From JANXMY01 sp964251675 (GTDB taxonomy: Bacteria > Armatimonadota > Armatimonadia > Armatimonadales > Capsulimonadaceae): 64,000 nucleotides of DNA. The DNA lies in assembly GCA_964251675.1 (NCBI GenBank), contig CAXUKS010000017.1, positions 1 through 64,000 on the forward strand, written 5' to 3'. Every line of letters starts with the position of its first letter. Position 1 is the first letter of the stretch. This document shows positions 31,285-38,778 of this stretch, in pieces. The translations under genes and the position numbers were made by a program. Under the pieces are notes generated by a model. The model ran no database searches and had not been told where the DNA came from. It worked only from the letters and a program-made list of their open reading frames with translations.

Positions 31285-32895
31285 TTATTCAGCCGATTGC
31301 TCGGTGAGGGCATTAGCCCGAACAACGAGGATAGATTCAACGCGGTGGGGCAGAGTAGCGGGCTGATCTGGGTTCTGCTGATTCCAGTGGTCTGTCAGCT
31401 CGTGGGCTGCACTCTGGGCGCGAGGTGTCAAGCGGTAGTCCCAGGCGTCCCTCAGCGCATTGAGCGCGGCCAGCGGCGTCAGGTCCTGCTCCCACAGCCA
31501 GTCGTCCATCTCCTGGGTCACCAGCAAGGTGTGGTTGATCGTGCCGGCGGGCTGGGCAGGGGCCAGGGAGGCCGTTGCGGGCGCGGCAGTGGATGTTTTG
31601 GCGGATGCGGCTTTAGCGTCAGGAGTTTTAGCGTCAGGAGTTTTGGCCTCTGCCAACGTGCTTATTCCTACAGGCGCATTCGCCGCAGTTTCGGGCGCGG
31701 GGTGTTCGGTCGCCACAGCAGGCACTGGAACGGGTTCAGGCGTCCCTTCTGGCTCGGCAGAGCCTTCTTCGGCATCCTGCTGATCTTCCGGCTGCTCTGC
31801 TTCGTCCGACGCGCCTCCGCTCGGTTCAGCAGGATCGGCGTCTTGACCCAATAGCTCCGCATCATCGCCTCCTAAGTCGTCGCCTCGAAAATCTGCCGTC
31901 TCGTCGTTTGCATTCAGCTCATCGCTGGCCGCTGGGATGCTGTCCCCGCCGGGTGTTAATGACAGCACCTGACTCGCCGGAGCTGGCCCCGGAGAAGCAA
32001 AGCGGCTTTGCTTCTCCGGGGCGACAGGAGCATCGACGGGCACGTCCAGCAGCGGCGTTTCGACGGGCCGGGGGAAACGCTGCTCGATCTCCGTCCCCAG
32101 ACGCTTGACGGTCCACTCCCCGTCCGCCGCCTCCTGAGCCAGCTGCACGGCCTGGAACGTCTGCGCCCGTTTCGAGAGCGGCAGGAGCAGCATGGCGTGG
32201 GAAGGTGTCAGCCGCACGGCTCCCACTAGCTGCTGCGTTTCGACGGGCAGGTCCAGCAGCCGCATCGTGTTCGAGATTTTCTCCGGCGACGCGCTGACCG
32301 AATCCCCGATTCGCTCCAGGGTATAGCCGTACTTGTCCCGCAGCCTCTGGTAGCCATGCGCGGCATCCATCGGGTTCAGGTCCACGCGCTGCAAGTTCTC
32401 GACGATCTGCTTTGCCAGCACGTCGCCAGCGTCTTCCACGCTCTGCACCAGCACCCGCAAGGTGGTAAGGCCCGCCCGCTGCGCCGCTCGGAACCGCCGC
32501 TCCCCGGCGATGATGATGTAATGCGTCCGGTCGTCCCCTACCCCGTGGTTGACGGTCACGGGCCGGACGCTGATCGGCTGGAGGATTCCCTGCTGTCGGA
32601 TGCTGGCGGCCAGGCTGTTCAGCGCGGCTTCGTCAAACTCGGTGCGCGGATTGTCCGGGTCCGGGCGCACAAAGTCTAGGGGAACGGTGAGAAGAAAGCT
32701 CTCCGGGGCGTCCCCACCTTTTCGCGCGAAAAGTTCTGGCCCGGTTTCCTCTGCTCCGGTTTCGGTGGAAGCATCAGCCTCCTCGCTGTCCAGGTCCCGC
32801 ACGGCCACCCCATCACCGGGGTCAAGATCATACGGATCCACGTAAGTGGTATCGTCATCGGCAGTCATAGTTTCGTCGGTCACAGTGCTTGGCAT
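31285..32895 (-). CDS. parB: PRTRC-type ParB protein
   Basis: 536 residues; GGAGGAAA upstream of ATG. An N-terminal acidic region is followed by a ParB/Srx domain (about 70-165: VRPDPDNPRTEFDEAALNSL, IIAGERRFRAAQRAGL, then ENLQRVDLNPMDAA) and an HTH (YTLERIGDSVSASPEKISNT). A long acidic/Pro/Ala linker (KTPDAKTPDAKA repeats) leads to a C-terminal domain. The GERR box is the CTPase/DNA-binding signature. A copy of the 16-base palindrome lies inside this gene, read as ELFARKGG. No ParA is adjacent. Confidence 0.9.
   Translation of the reverse strand: MPSTVTDETMTADDDTTYVDPYDLDPGDGVAVRDLDSEEADASTETGAEETGPELFARKGGDAPESFLLTVPLDFVRPDPDNPRTEFDEAALNSLAASIRQQGILQPISVRPVTVNHGVGDDRTHYIIIAGERRFRAAQRAGLTTLRVLVQSVEDAGDVLAKQIVENLQRVDLNPMDAAHGYQRLRDKYGYTLERIGDSVSASPEKISNTMRLLDLPVETQQLVGAVRLTPSHAMLLLPLSKRAQTFQAVQLAQEAADGEWTVKRLGTEIEQRFPRPVETPLLDVPVDAPVAPEKQSRFASPGPAPASQVLSLTPGGDSIPAASDELNANDETADFRGDDLGGDDAELLGQDADPAEPSGGASDEAEQPEDQQDAEEGSAEPEGTPEPVPVPAVATEHPAPETAANAPVGISTLAEAKTPDAKTPDAKAASAKTSTAAPATASLAPAQPAGTINHTLLVTQEMDDWLWEQDLTPLAALNALRDAWDYRLTPRAQSAAHELTDHWNQQNPDQPATLPHRVESILVVRANALTEQSAE
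32718..32733. repeat. Palindrome copy inside parB
   Basis: Perfect 16-base CTTTTCGCGCGAAAAG within the parB coding sequence, read in a different frame (ELFARK) from the copy at 22807 (NFSREK). Conservation of the DNA across frames indicates selection at DNA level. Confidence 0.85.
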
Positions 32896-33428
32896 ACTAA
32901 AGTTTCCTCCTCGAAATCATCAAAGGTAAAATCGTCGTCATCAGCCGCGTCGGGGTCGAAGTGCGCGGCAGGCCGGGCTTGCTCGGCAGCCTTTGCGGCG
33001 GGAGCCAGGAACGTCAAAGAGAAGCTGAACGGGCGCACGATCTGGCTGTAGGGCCGCATCGACACTACTTCGCCGCCCCTCCCCCGCACGGCGAACGGAC
33101 CGGCCTGGGGGCCATACTGGAAGGCGCTCAGCACTATCTGGCCTATCCGGGGCAGAGGCACGTCTACGCCAAACAAAAGCGCGTGCCAGGTGGTGTTGGT
33201 TTCGTATCGGTCGACGCTGCGCCGGGTGTCTGCCGCCTCTGCGGTACTCAGGCCCCGCTGCACGGAGACCCACGCCTGGCCAGGAGCCACCAGGCCCGCC
33301 GCTTCCAGCGTGTCGTCGAGGGCCAGGGACACCGGGTTGTGATGACTGCTTTGCCGGGCCGCGCCGATGTGCGCCGCCGTCACCTCGACCACCATCTCCA
33401 TGAGTTGCAGAGGCTTGTCAAAATCCAT
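32880..33428 (-). CDS. Hypothetical protein upstream of ParB
   Basis: 182 residues from the ATG at 33428. Mixed alpha/beta (LQLMEMVVEVTAAHIGAARQ; GVDVPLPRIGQIVLSAFQYG) with an acidic C-terminus (DPDAADDDDFTFDDFEEETL). Its stop overlaps the parB start by 16 bases and its start overlaps the previous stop, so it belongs to the cassette operon. It does not match PRTRC A, D or E as far as can be seen. Confidence 0.6.
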   Translation of the reverse strand: MDFDKPLQLMEMVVEVTAAHIGAARQSSHHNPVSLALDDTLEAAGLVAPGQAWVSVQRGLSTAEAADTRRSVDRYETNTTWHALLFGVDVPLPRIGQIVLSAFQYGPQAGPFAVRGRGGEVVSMRPYSQIVRPFSFSLTFLAPAAKAAEQARPAAHFDPDAADDDDFTFDDFEEETLVCQAL

Positions 33429-33934
33429 CACGGCAGCAGCCTCCTCCCCAAAATGGCGACGGCAACGACGGCCAGGACAACCACCGTCACATCCGTGCGC
33501 CACAAAAAGCCGCGCACCCGGCAGGCCAGGCGCTCCGCCCACGTCAAGCGGGCCTCGGGGCGGCGCGGACAGAGCCGCTCAAACTCAGCGCGGGCCTCCT
33601 GCCACGCCCTCTCGGCATCGGTGCATCGTCGCTCTTCACGCCGAAAGTCGCGGGCGGCCTGGGCGGCGGCGCGGGGCGGACAGACCACCTCCAAGCTCGC
33701 GCCGCGTGGGGGTGGCAGCAGAAGCGGGGTGTCCTGCCCATCTTGAAGGGATGTCAGAATGAAGTACGCCGCCGCGTAAGACGGCACGCCGGGCAGCGGA
33801 TACACGTCGCCCGTGCTTTTATCCCGCAGGGCAAATAAGCACTCTTCTGGGGCGGTCACGCAGATGGAAAAAGGCGATTTAGACAAAGGCAACTTAGAAA
33901 CAAGTGATTTAGACAAAGGCGATTTAGAAAGCAT
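33428..33934 (-). CDS. Tail-anchored membrane protein
   Basis: 168 residues from the ATG at 33934 (GGAG upstream). Short Ser/Lys/Leu repeats at the start (LSKSPLSKSLVSKLPLSKSP) come from 15-base tandem DNA repeats. A basic/acidic coiled middle (RAAAQAARDFRREERRCTDA) leads to a C-terminal membrane helix (TVVVLAVVAVAILGRR), so the bulk is cytoplasmic and the C-terminus is anchored. Function unknown. Confidence 0.55.
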   Translation of the reverse strand: MLSKSPLSKSLVSKLPLSKSPFSICVTAPEECLFALRDKSTGDVYPLPGVPSYAAAYFILTSLQDGQDTPLLLPPPRGASLEVVCPPRAAAQAARDFRREERRCTDAERAWQEARAEFERLCPRRPEARLTWAERLACRVRGFLWRTDVTVVVLAVVAVAILGRRLLP

Positions 33935-34625
33935 GAGAGGTCTCCCGCGCCAACAAGAGGCGTGTGCTGTCACCCGTGCGAAGGGTCATTGGCGGAACGT
34001 GCAGCCCGAGATGGGCAAAAAATGATTCCTCGGTCGGACAGGCCAGCGCGTTTTCCAGGTAGGCATTCGGCTCCGATGCCTCGCGGAAGTCGGGATAGCC
34101 CTCAGCCCGCGCATACAGCCGCCCGTCGCCGTGACGCATCCAGTCCGGCAGCAGGCCGCCCTTGTACCGCTGGGTCACCAGCAGGCGGCTGAAATCGGCA
34201 TCCCCGGTTCGAATGGCGAGGATGTTGCCCCAGTTGTCCGGGCTTGCCACGAACAGGTCCAGCGGGATGCCCAGCGCGGCAATGATCAGCCGCTTGTGAC
34301 GGGGGCCATTCCGCACCACGGCCCGGTCCCAGATCAGCAGGCCGCGCTCGACGCAGAGGTCGATTGCACTTTCCAGCGCGGTGCTGGTCGGAAGGCGGCT
34401 GCCGAACAGGTCTTCGTCAAAGGTCGGCTCGATGACGATTTCCACATCGCCGACCTCGGGACGGCCCCGGCGCAGGCTGCCCGCGATTTCGCACCGAACA
34501 TTGCCGGCGACGCGCGGCGCACCTTCCAGAAGACGGGCGCGGACGCACTCGGCAAGGGAGAACACTTTGGAAGCGGGATACAGTTTTTTGGGGCTAGGAT
34601 TTACAGACACAGTATTTGCAGACAT
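33924..34625 (-). CDS. DNA polymerase X-type nucleotidyltransferase
   Basis: 233 residues. The catalytic motif GSLRRGRPEVGDVEIVIEP (about 49-67) has the G-S-x-R-R and paired acidic residues of polymerase beta-like enzymes; a third acidic strand is IPLDLFVASPDNWGNILAIR. GDADFSRLLVTQR and the C-terminal lid follow. The family includes short viral and plasmid polymerases for gap filling or nucleotidyl transfer. No helix-hairpin-helix or PHP domain is present. Likely early DNA metabolism. Confidence 0.85.
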   Translation of the reverse strand: MSANTVSVNPSPKKLYPASKVFSLAECVRARLLEGAPRVAGNVRCEIAGSLRRGRPEVGDVEIVIEPTFDEDLFGSRLPTSTALESAIDLCVERGLLIWDRAVVRNGPRHKRLIIAALGIPLDLFVASPDNWGNILAIRTGDADFSRLLVTQRYKGGLLPDWMRHGDGRLYARAEGYPDFREASEPNAYLENALACPTEESFFAHLGLHVPPMTLRTGDSTRLLLARETSHAF

Positions 34626-34636
34626 CGGAGGCCTCC

Positions 34637-35185
34637 TTACTTCCAGTCGTTTGGGTCAAACCCAGACACTACGCTCCGAGCTGGCAGGGGAGCCGGAATG
34701 GAAGTTTGAGCAGGCTGGTAGCTGTCAGCCACTCCCCCGCACCGTTCGGCTTCCAGCTTGTCCACCAGCGCCGCCGTCAAGATCACTGCCCGCGCCGTAG
34801 CCGCCTGATAGTCGTCAAAGAGCGCCCGCAGCCGCTGGGCAGGTGTCAATGGCCCGCTCTGAGTGGCGGGAGCCACACGCACGGCCATCACCAATGCGCC
34901 CCAGGGCATCCGCAGGCCCGTCTGAATGGCGACGGCCAGTTCTACCATGTGTTTGCACACACGGCGGCGGGTCCGCGTGTCCATGCAGCTGCACGAAACA
35001 ACCCAGCCTCCCGACAGCCCCAGAAAGTACTTGAAAGCAACTGGCTGAACGGTGGCATAGTAGCAGCCGAACGTCTCCTCGTCACCGCCCTGGGGGGCTT
35101 CCAGCACGTAGGCATTCTCGCCGAGGATGGTGGCCGCGCCTGCGCGTTCGGCCAGAGGTTTGCCAGTGGGATAAGGTCGTGGCAT
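34637..35185 (-). CDS. SWIM zinc-finger protein
   Basis: 182 residues from the ATG at 35185. SWIM motif C-x-C...C-x-H in SCSCMDTRTRRRVCKHM (about 66-82) after a beta segment (KYFLGLSGGWVVS). Flanking helices (LRALFDDYQAATARAVILTA) are like those of other phage SWIM proteins. Eleven bases from the PolX gene; the two may work together. Related in motif only to 15320-15700. Confidence 0.75.
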   Translation of the reverse strand: MPRPYPTGKPLAERAGAATILGENAYVLEAPQGGDEETFGCYYATVQPVAFKYFLGLSGGWVVSCSCMDTRTRRRVCKHMVELAVAIQTGLRMPWGALVMAVRVAPATQSGPLTPAQRLRALFDDYQAATARAVILTAALVDKLEAERCGGVADSYQPAQTSIPAPLPARSVVSGFDPNDWK

Positions 35186-35359
35186 AGAAGTTTGCCCTTG
35201 TAGGGCGCTTCGCCAGTGGAGGCGAGGGAGACAGGACAGTGGCGGGGGGTTGACATCCCGCGTATTGCGAAGCATAATCATCTCGAAGTTCCCCTTCATC
35301 TGGCCCCAGACGTCTTGTTCACGTCCGGGGCTTCTTTGTGTGTGGCCCTATCGGCCACG

Positions 35360-35581
35360 TCAGGCGCTGATCGCCTTCTTTAACGGCGCGTAGTACGTCT
35401 CCAGTACCATCGCCAGGTATCCACTTCCCGCCTGCCGGATGCGCTCCGTCACTCGTTTCAGCGGACCGCCGCACTCCGCACAGGTCTGGTTTTTGAGGGG
35501 CTGGTTCATGCTCCACACCCAGAGAATCTGGCAGCGGTCGCACCGGCCCTCTCGCTGACGACGGTTGTTAGGCGAGCTCAT
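35360..35581 (-). CDS. Small zinc-ribbon protein
   Basis: 73 residues, GAGGG upstream of ATG. CDRCQ (14-18) and CAECGG (about 34-39) form a zinc ribbon, then a basic/helical end. Sits between two unknown early genes. Probable nucleic-acid contact. Confidence 0.65.
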   Translation of the reverse strand: MSSPNNRRQREGRCDRCQILWVWSMNQPLKNQTCAECGGPLKRVTERIRQAGSGYLAMVLETYYAPLKKAISA

Positions 35582-35584
35582 TGC

Positions 35585-35896
35585 TTAACCCTCACTTCCA
35601 AAAGGCCAAGGCTTGGGTGGCTGCGCGTTCCCATGATAACCATCTTGGAAATCTGCTGCCTCTCGCAGTGCCTTTGCCAGCAAGCGGGCTGCCGCCGGTG
35701 ACAGTGACCAGCGAGAATATCCGTGGTCATGGCTGCCAATATCGAGCAGCAAAGTTGGCTTAAAATCAATGGGTTCTCCCAAGTACAGTTCTGAGAAAAC
35801 CCGCAATTCTTCTTTGCGTCCATGCCCACCCGTAACCGAAACCTTCTCAAAAAAGAAATCACGATAGCCGTGGTCCGAGCTGTCTATTATCGTCAT
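35585..35896 (-). CDS. Hypothetical protein
   Basis: 103 residues. Alternating strands with many aromatic and His residues (DFFFEKVSVTGGHGRKEELR, SHDHGYSRWSLSPAAARLLA). Overlaps the upstream gene by 4 bases. Not recognised. Confidence 0.55.
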   Translation of the reverse strand: MTIIDSSDHGYRDFFFEKVSVTGGHGRKEELRVFSELYLGEPIDFKPTLLLDIGSHDHGYSRWSLSPAAARLLAKALREAADFQDGYHGNAQPPKPWPFGSEG

Positions 35897-36129
35897 CCCG
35901 TTCCCCCGTTCCCGGCCAGCGTGATGCAGTCCGTCGCCACCACAAACTCACCCGGCTCCATGTAGAGAACTTCCGGGCCGCGCAAGGTCAGATGGGTCAC
36001 ATCAATCTGCCGAATAGCCCGTGCCAAGCGATCCCGCCGGAACTCCCCGATGTAGATAGGCCGGTCATCCGAAATGTCTGCCAGCGCCGCCCGTATCTCG
36101 CCTGCCGTCATTGTCTGACTCGTGTTCAT
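35893..36129 (-). CDS. Hypothetical small protein at the IS left junction
   Basis: 78 residues (MNTSQTMTAGEIRAALADIS...VVATDCITLAGNGGTG). The start codon directly abuts the left end of the IS200/IS605 element (CATAGTA), as does the gene at 24655 with its miniature relative. Any leader was probably displaced. Not recognised. Confidence 0.55.
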   Translation of the reverse strand: MNTSQTMTAGEIRAALADISDDRPIYIGEFRRDRLARAIRQIDVTHLTLRGPEVLYMEPGEFVVATDCITLAGNGGTG

Positions 36130-36245
36130 AGTAAACCTCGGCCACGGAAACCCCCGATTTTAATCGGGCGGAGGAGTGGCTGGCCCCCGTTAAAGTTCGG
36201 TCTGTAGATGTGCAACTTTCTGGTTCCTCGCGGTTCTAATAAAGT

Positions 36246-36641
36246 ATGGCAAGCAAACATATTCACGACAATGGCAGAGTGTTCACAGTAAACTATCACA
36301 TCGTTTTCTGCCCCAAGTATCGCCGCCGCGTTCTGGTCGGTGACGTTCGGCTCAGGCTGGATGCCTTGATCCGCGAACGCATAAGTGACTTGGGCGGCGA
36401 AGTCGGGGCCTTAGAAGTGATGCCTGACCATGTTCACCTGTTCTGCCAAATGACGCCCAACCTTGCTCCGTGTGAAGTGGTGCGCCGCGTCAAAGGCTAC
36501 ACGTCCCGCGTCCTGCGTCAAGAGTTTCCGCACTTGCGAAATATGCGCTCCCTGTGGACACCGAGTTATTTCCTCGGAACCACAGGGCATACATCGTCTA
36601 GCGTAGTGCAGGAATACATTGAGCGGCAGACGGGTATCTAG
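36246..36641 (+). CDS. tnpA: IS200/IS605 family transposase TnpA (Y1 HUH)
   Basis: 131 residues. HUH metal motif in MPDHVHLF (about 60-67), catalytic Tyr in VVQEYIERQ near the C-terminus, and conserved SLWTPSYFLGT. Full-length compared with the family (about 130-150). It cuts and joins single strands at hairpin ends, giving insertion without target duplication. No obvious own promoter; its stop overlaps that of the convergent gene. Confidence 0.95.
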   Translation: MASKHIHDNGRVFTVNYHIVFCPKYRRRVLVGDVRLRLDALIRERISDLGGEVGALEVMPDHVHLFCQMTPNLAPCEVVRRVKGYTSRVLRQEFPHLRNMRSLWTPSYFLGTTGHTSSSVVQEYIERQTGI

Positions 36642-37213
36642 CCAGTCTTTTCGAGCCTCTTCAATGACTCAATGGCCGCAATGCAAAGAGCAATGATTTT
36701 GATTAGCCGTTTTTCATAGGTGGCGCTTTCGCGGCGCGGCCAACTGTCAAGGTCTTTTGCTTTTTGCTCCTGCTTATGAATGAATCGCAGCCAGTCTGTC
36801 GGGGTGTGGCGATCATCGTTTTCCGCCCCGCCCCATTCGTTGTCCTGTTCCACACGTTCGTTCAGGGCGTTGACAAATATCTCTTGGGCGACCGTGTAAC
36901 TTTCTTGCCCCTTAGTTAGCCACGGGTGGTTTGGGTCTTTTTCCGCGAGTTTCTGTAAAAATTTCGTGCGGATGGCCCTAAACTCTGGTGTCTCTTGGGG
37001 CCGTGCTTCCTCAACAATCTCAACCTTGTCTGCAATAAATGGCGACACTCTACGTTCTTGCACTGCTACGAAGACCTCGGTGCGATTGCCCGCCTTGACC
37101 AAGCCAATTTGTGGCCCGTCCCATAAATCTACTCTCACACGGTCGTGCAATTTGATAACCATGCCGTTTTTGTCGTAAAGCGGCGCACTGTCCATAATCT
37201 CAAGAATTTCCAT
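36638..37213 (-). CDS. Phage-type hypothetical protein captured inside the IS
   Basis: 191 residues from the ATG at 37213. A small SH3/KOW-like beta N-terminus (GMVIKLHDRVRVDLWDGPQI) and a helical C-terminal block with NEWGGAENDDRHTPTDWLRF and RLIKIIALCIAAIESLKRLE. The pattern GGxxxDDxHxxxDW...AALxxAxIE is widespread in small phage proteins of unknown function. It lies antisense to tnpA within the element, where tnpB would be expected. Confidence 0.6.
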   Translation of the reverse strand: MEILEIMDSAPLYDKNGMVIKLHDRVRVDLWDGPQIGLVKAGNRTEVFVAVQERRVSPFIADKVEIVEEARPQETPEFRAIRTKFLQKLAEKDPNHPWLTKGQESYTVAQEIFVNALNERVEQDNEWGGAENDDRHTPTDWLRFIHKQEQKAKDLDSWPRRESATYEKRLIKIIALCIAAIESLKRLEKTG

Positions 37214-37340
37214 TCGTTTTTCCAATCTAGCCCCTCGCCACAGGGCGGAGCCAAACCCTATCTAAACATCGTTCTCTGCATGGGTGCAGGCAGAGGTGGA
37301 AGGAGATGTCCAAAGCCCCCTGCTTTAGCAGGGCGGTTAC

Positions 37341-37613
37341 TTACCAGTCCCTCTCCTCCCACGCCGGATGTCCGACCCGCCCCCACCCCAGCCGGTAATC
37401 AGCCCGGTCCTCTTCCGCTTGCCAATCGGCCCGCCAGCGGTCTTCGCGCTCCTCAGCCAGCAGCACTTCCTGGCACTCAAAGCAGGGGCAATGCACGGTC
37501 GCGCCCGGCTTCCTCTTGCCGCACTCGTAGCAGGCGGTGTTGATCGCAACCGAGGGCCAGTGCAGGAGCAGAGAATTGACTTGCCGCTCTTCGCTGGGGG
37601 AAAGGAGCATCAT
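37341..37613 (-). CDS. Cys-rich small protein
   Basis: 90 residues. CYECGKRKPGATVHCPCFECQ gives two C-x-x-C pairs (zinc). An acidic/Trp-rich tail ends right at the IS edge, with its TAA stop supplied by the TTAC at the junction, so the original C-terminus may have been altered by the insertion. Overlaps the upstream gene by 4 bases. Confidence 0.55.
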   Translation of the reverse strand: MMLLSPSEERQVNSLLLHWPSVAINTACYECGKRKPGATVHCPCFECQEVLLAEEREDRWRADWQAEEDRADYRLGWGRVGHPAWEERDW

Positions 37614-37834
37614 GCCCGGCCCGCTTCCGTCACCGACTTAGCACAAGAGCGGTAGTGCCCGCCGCCGCGCCGTCCGCATTCGCCGCACTGCTGACCGCTG
37701 GCAATCCGCGCCGCCTTCGCTGCTTCTGCCAGAGCCGGGTTCGTCTGCCAGTCCAAGCCGGAGGTGTTCCAGAGTGGAGCGTTCGGGGTTTTGGTGCGCT
37801 GATAGTTGCCGATGCCGTTTGCCTGTGCTCTCAT
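37610..37834 (-). CDS. Cys-containing small protein, first gene of repressed leftward operon
   Basis: 74 residues. C-terminal CGECGRRGGGHYRSCAKS zinc site. It is the first gene after the operator-controlled promoter 37867-37896, so the minus-strand early genes through PolX, ParB and the PRTRC cassette may be read from there. Function unknown. Confidence 0.6.
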   Translation of the reverse strand: MRAQANGIGNYQRTKTPNAPLWNTSGLDWQTNPALAEAAKAARIASGQQCGECGRRGGGHYRSCAKSVTEAGRA

Positions 37835-37866
37835 TTCTGCCGCCCGCCTTATTGGTGTGATAAGGT

Positions 37867-37918
37867 ATTATACGCCGTTGGCGTATCGTTTGTCAAGGTT
37901 ATATACGCCATTGGCTAA
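37867..37918 (-). promoter_or_regulatory. Leftward promoter with two repressor operators
   Basis: On the minus strand, TTGACA (37896-37891), an 18-base spacer and TATAAT (37872-37867). Operator 1, ATACGCC-GTT-GGCGTAT (37870-37886), overlaps the -10; operator 2, TACGCC-ATT-GGCTAA (37904-37918), lies upstream of the -35. Their centres are 33 bases apart, about three helical turns. Confidence 0.85.
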
Positions 37919-37924
37919 TTATTT

Positions 37925-38158
37925 TCAGGCACTATTTTTGATGTTGAATAACTCGCCTGGGGTAACGCATAGTGCATCGCATAAAGCAATTAGCGTAGTA
38001 TCACTGGGCATGGCGTGCCGACCTGTCTCTAAATCACTCAAAGCAGAGGGAGCAAGTCCTGATTTCTCAGACAAATCTTTCAGGGTGAGTCGGCGATCTG
38101 CACGGATTGCTGCCAGTCTGAAATCAAGTCGTGGGGAACGTCTGTAGGAGCTGCTCAT
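37925..38158 (-). CDS. XRE-family repressor (Cro/CI-type)
   Basis: 77 residues. An HTH_3 domain fills it: AIRADRRLTLKDLSEKSGLA (helices 1-2) and PSALSDLETGRHAMPSDTTL (recognition helix and following), ending with CVTPGELFNI. It lacks a CI-type C-terminal cleavage domain. It is flanked on both sides by copies of TACGCC-N3-GGCGTA, which it probably binds. The -10 of its own promoter ends 6 bases before the ATG, so its message should be leaderless, as for lambda cI. Confidence 0.85.
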   Translation of the reverse strand: MSSSYRRSPRLDFRLAAIRADRRLTLKDLSEKSGLAPSALSDLETGRHAMPSDTTLIALCDALCVTPGELFNIKNSA

Positions 38159-38163
38159 ATCTT

Positions 38164-38215
38164 ATTATACGCCAAAGGAGTATAACCTGTCAACGAAGCA
38201 TACGCTTTTGGTTAA
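38164..38215 (-). promoter_or_regulatory. Repressor promoter with operators 3 and 4
   Basis: Minus strand TTGACA (38193-38188), an 18-base spacer, TATAAT (38169-38164). Operator 3, TACGCC-AAA-GGAGTA inside TTA...TAA (38165-38185), covers the -10; the weaker operator 4, TACGCT-TTT-GGTTAA (38201-38215), is centred 33 bases away. The predicted transcript starts at the ATG (38158). Confidence 0.8.
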
Positions 38216-38256
38216 AAAATAGTCAATGCAACTTTTTCTCTACTCGCGTGTCCTCA

Positions 38257-38285
38257 TTGTATGAGTTTCGCCTTTGGCGTATAAT
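38257..38285 (+). promoter_or_regulatory. Rightward promoter with operator 5
   Basis: TTGTAT (38257-38262), a 17-base spacer, TATAAT (38280-38285). Operator 5, TTCGCC-TTT-GGCGTA (38267-38281), fills the spacer and overlaps the -10. It drives the XRE/ImmA-like genes. Confidence 0.8.
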
Positions 38286-38327
38286 GAAAGGGTACAAAGT
38301 TTGCTGTCACTAAGTTTCGGGGGTTAC

Positions 38328-38753
38328 ATGACGAAGGCTGAACGTCTTGCTATTTTTGGGCGTGAGTTGCGCCGGAGGCGTGAGGAGATGGGTTTTGACG
38401 GCAAAGTTTTTGCTGCAAAAACCAACATCTCTCCTCAGCACCTATCGCAGATCGAAACCGCTTACGACAAAGGTGGGCGAGGCCCAGTCGGCCCTAGTGA
38501 CGAGGTGATCGAAGCCATTTCAGAAACTCTCGGATGGCGCGTCATAGATATACGCCGAATGCTTGGACAGATACCAGACAGCGAACTTGTCCCAGCAGAT
38601 GCAGAGTCGTTAGTTCGCGCCCGCATTCAGGAGCGGGGCTATGACAGCCAGCAATTTGATGCAGAGGGCGTTTCGCAGATTGCGAGAAGCATTGACGCGC
38701 TTTTAGAAGGCACCTTGGCACAGAAACGCAGAGATAGAGGCGAGTCAGAATAG
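38328..38753 (+). CDS. XRE-family regulator with C-terminal extension
   Basis: 141 residues from the ATG at 38328 (GGGGG upstream). HTH at about 8-62: FGRELRRRREEMGFDGKVFA...NISPQHLSQIETAYDKGG, then a helical tail (DAEGVSQIARSIDALLEGTL). Directly followed by an ImmA-like gene, a common pairing in which the regulator is controlled by proteolysis or binding. Transcribed from the operator-5 promoter, opposite the small repressor, in the place of a cro/cII gene. Confidence 0.8.
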   Translation: MTKAERLAIFGRELRRRREEMGFDGKVFAAKTNISPQHLSQIETAYDKGGRGPVGPSDEVIEAISETLGWRVIDIRRMLGQIPDSELVPADAESLVRARIQERGYDSQQFDAEGVSQIARSIDALLEGTLAQKRRDRGESE

Positions 38754-38778
38754 AAGATAGGCACGGAGATCGAAAAGA

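Larger units (their letters stand above)
36130..37340 (+). mobile_element. IS200/IS605-type element with TnpA and a captured gene
   Basis: The left-end hairpin CCCCCGATTTTAATCGGG (about 36150-36168), tnpA, a convergent phage-type gene in place of tnpB, then a right-end segment (GCAGAGGTGGAAGGAGATGT...CCCCCTGCTTTAGCAGGGCGG) whose layout matches the 3' scaffold usually found at IS605 right ends. The neighbouring sequence at the right edge is GTTAC-TTAC. Ends are shared with the miniature element at 25102-25425. Boundaries approximate. Confidence 0.75.
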
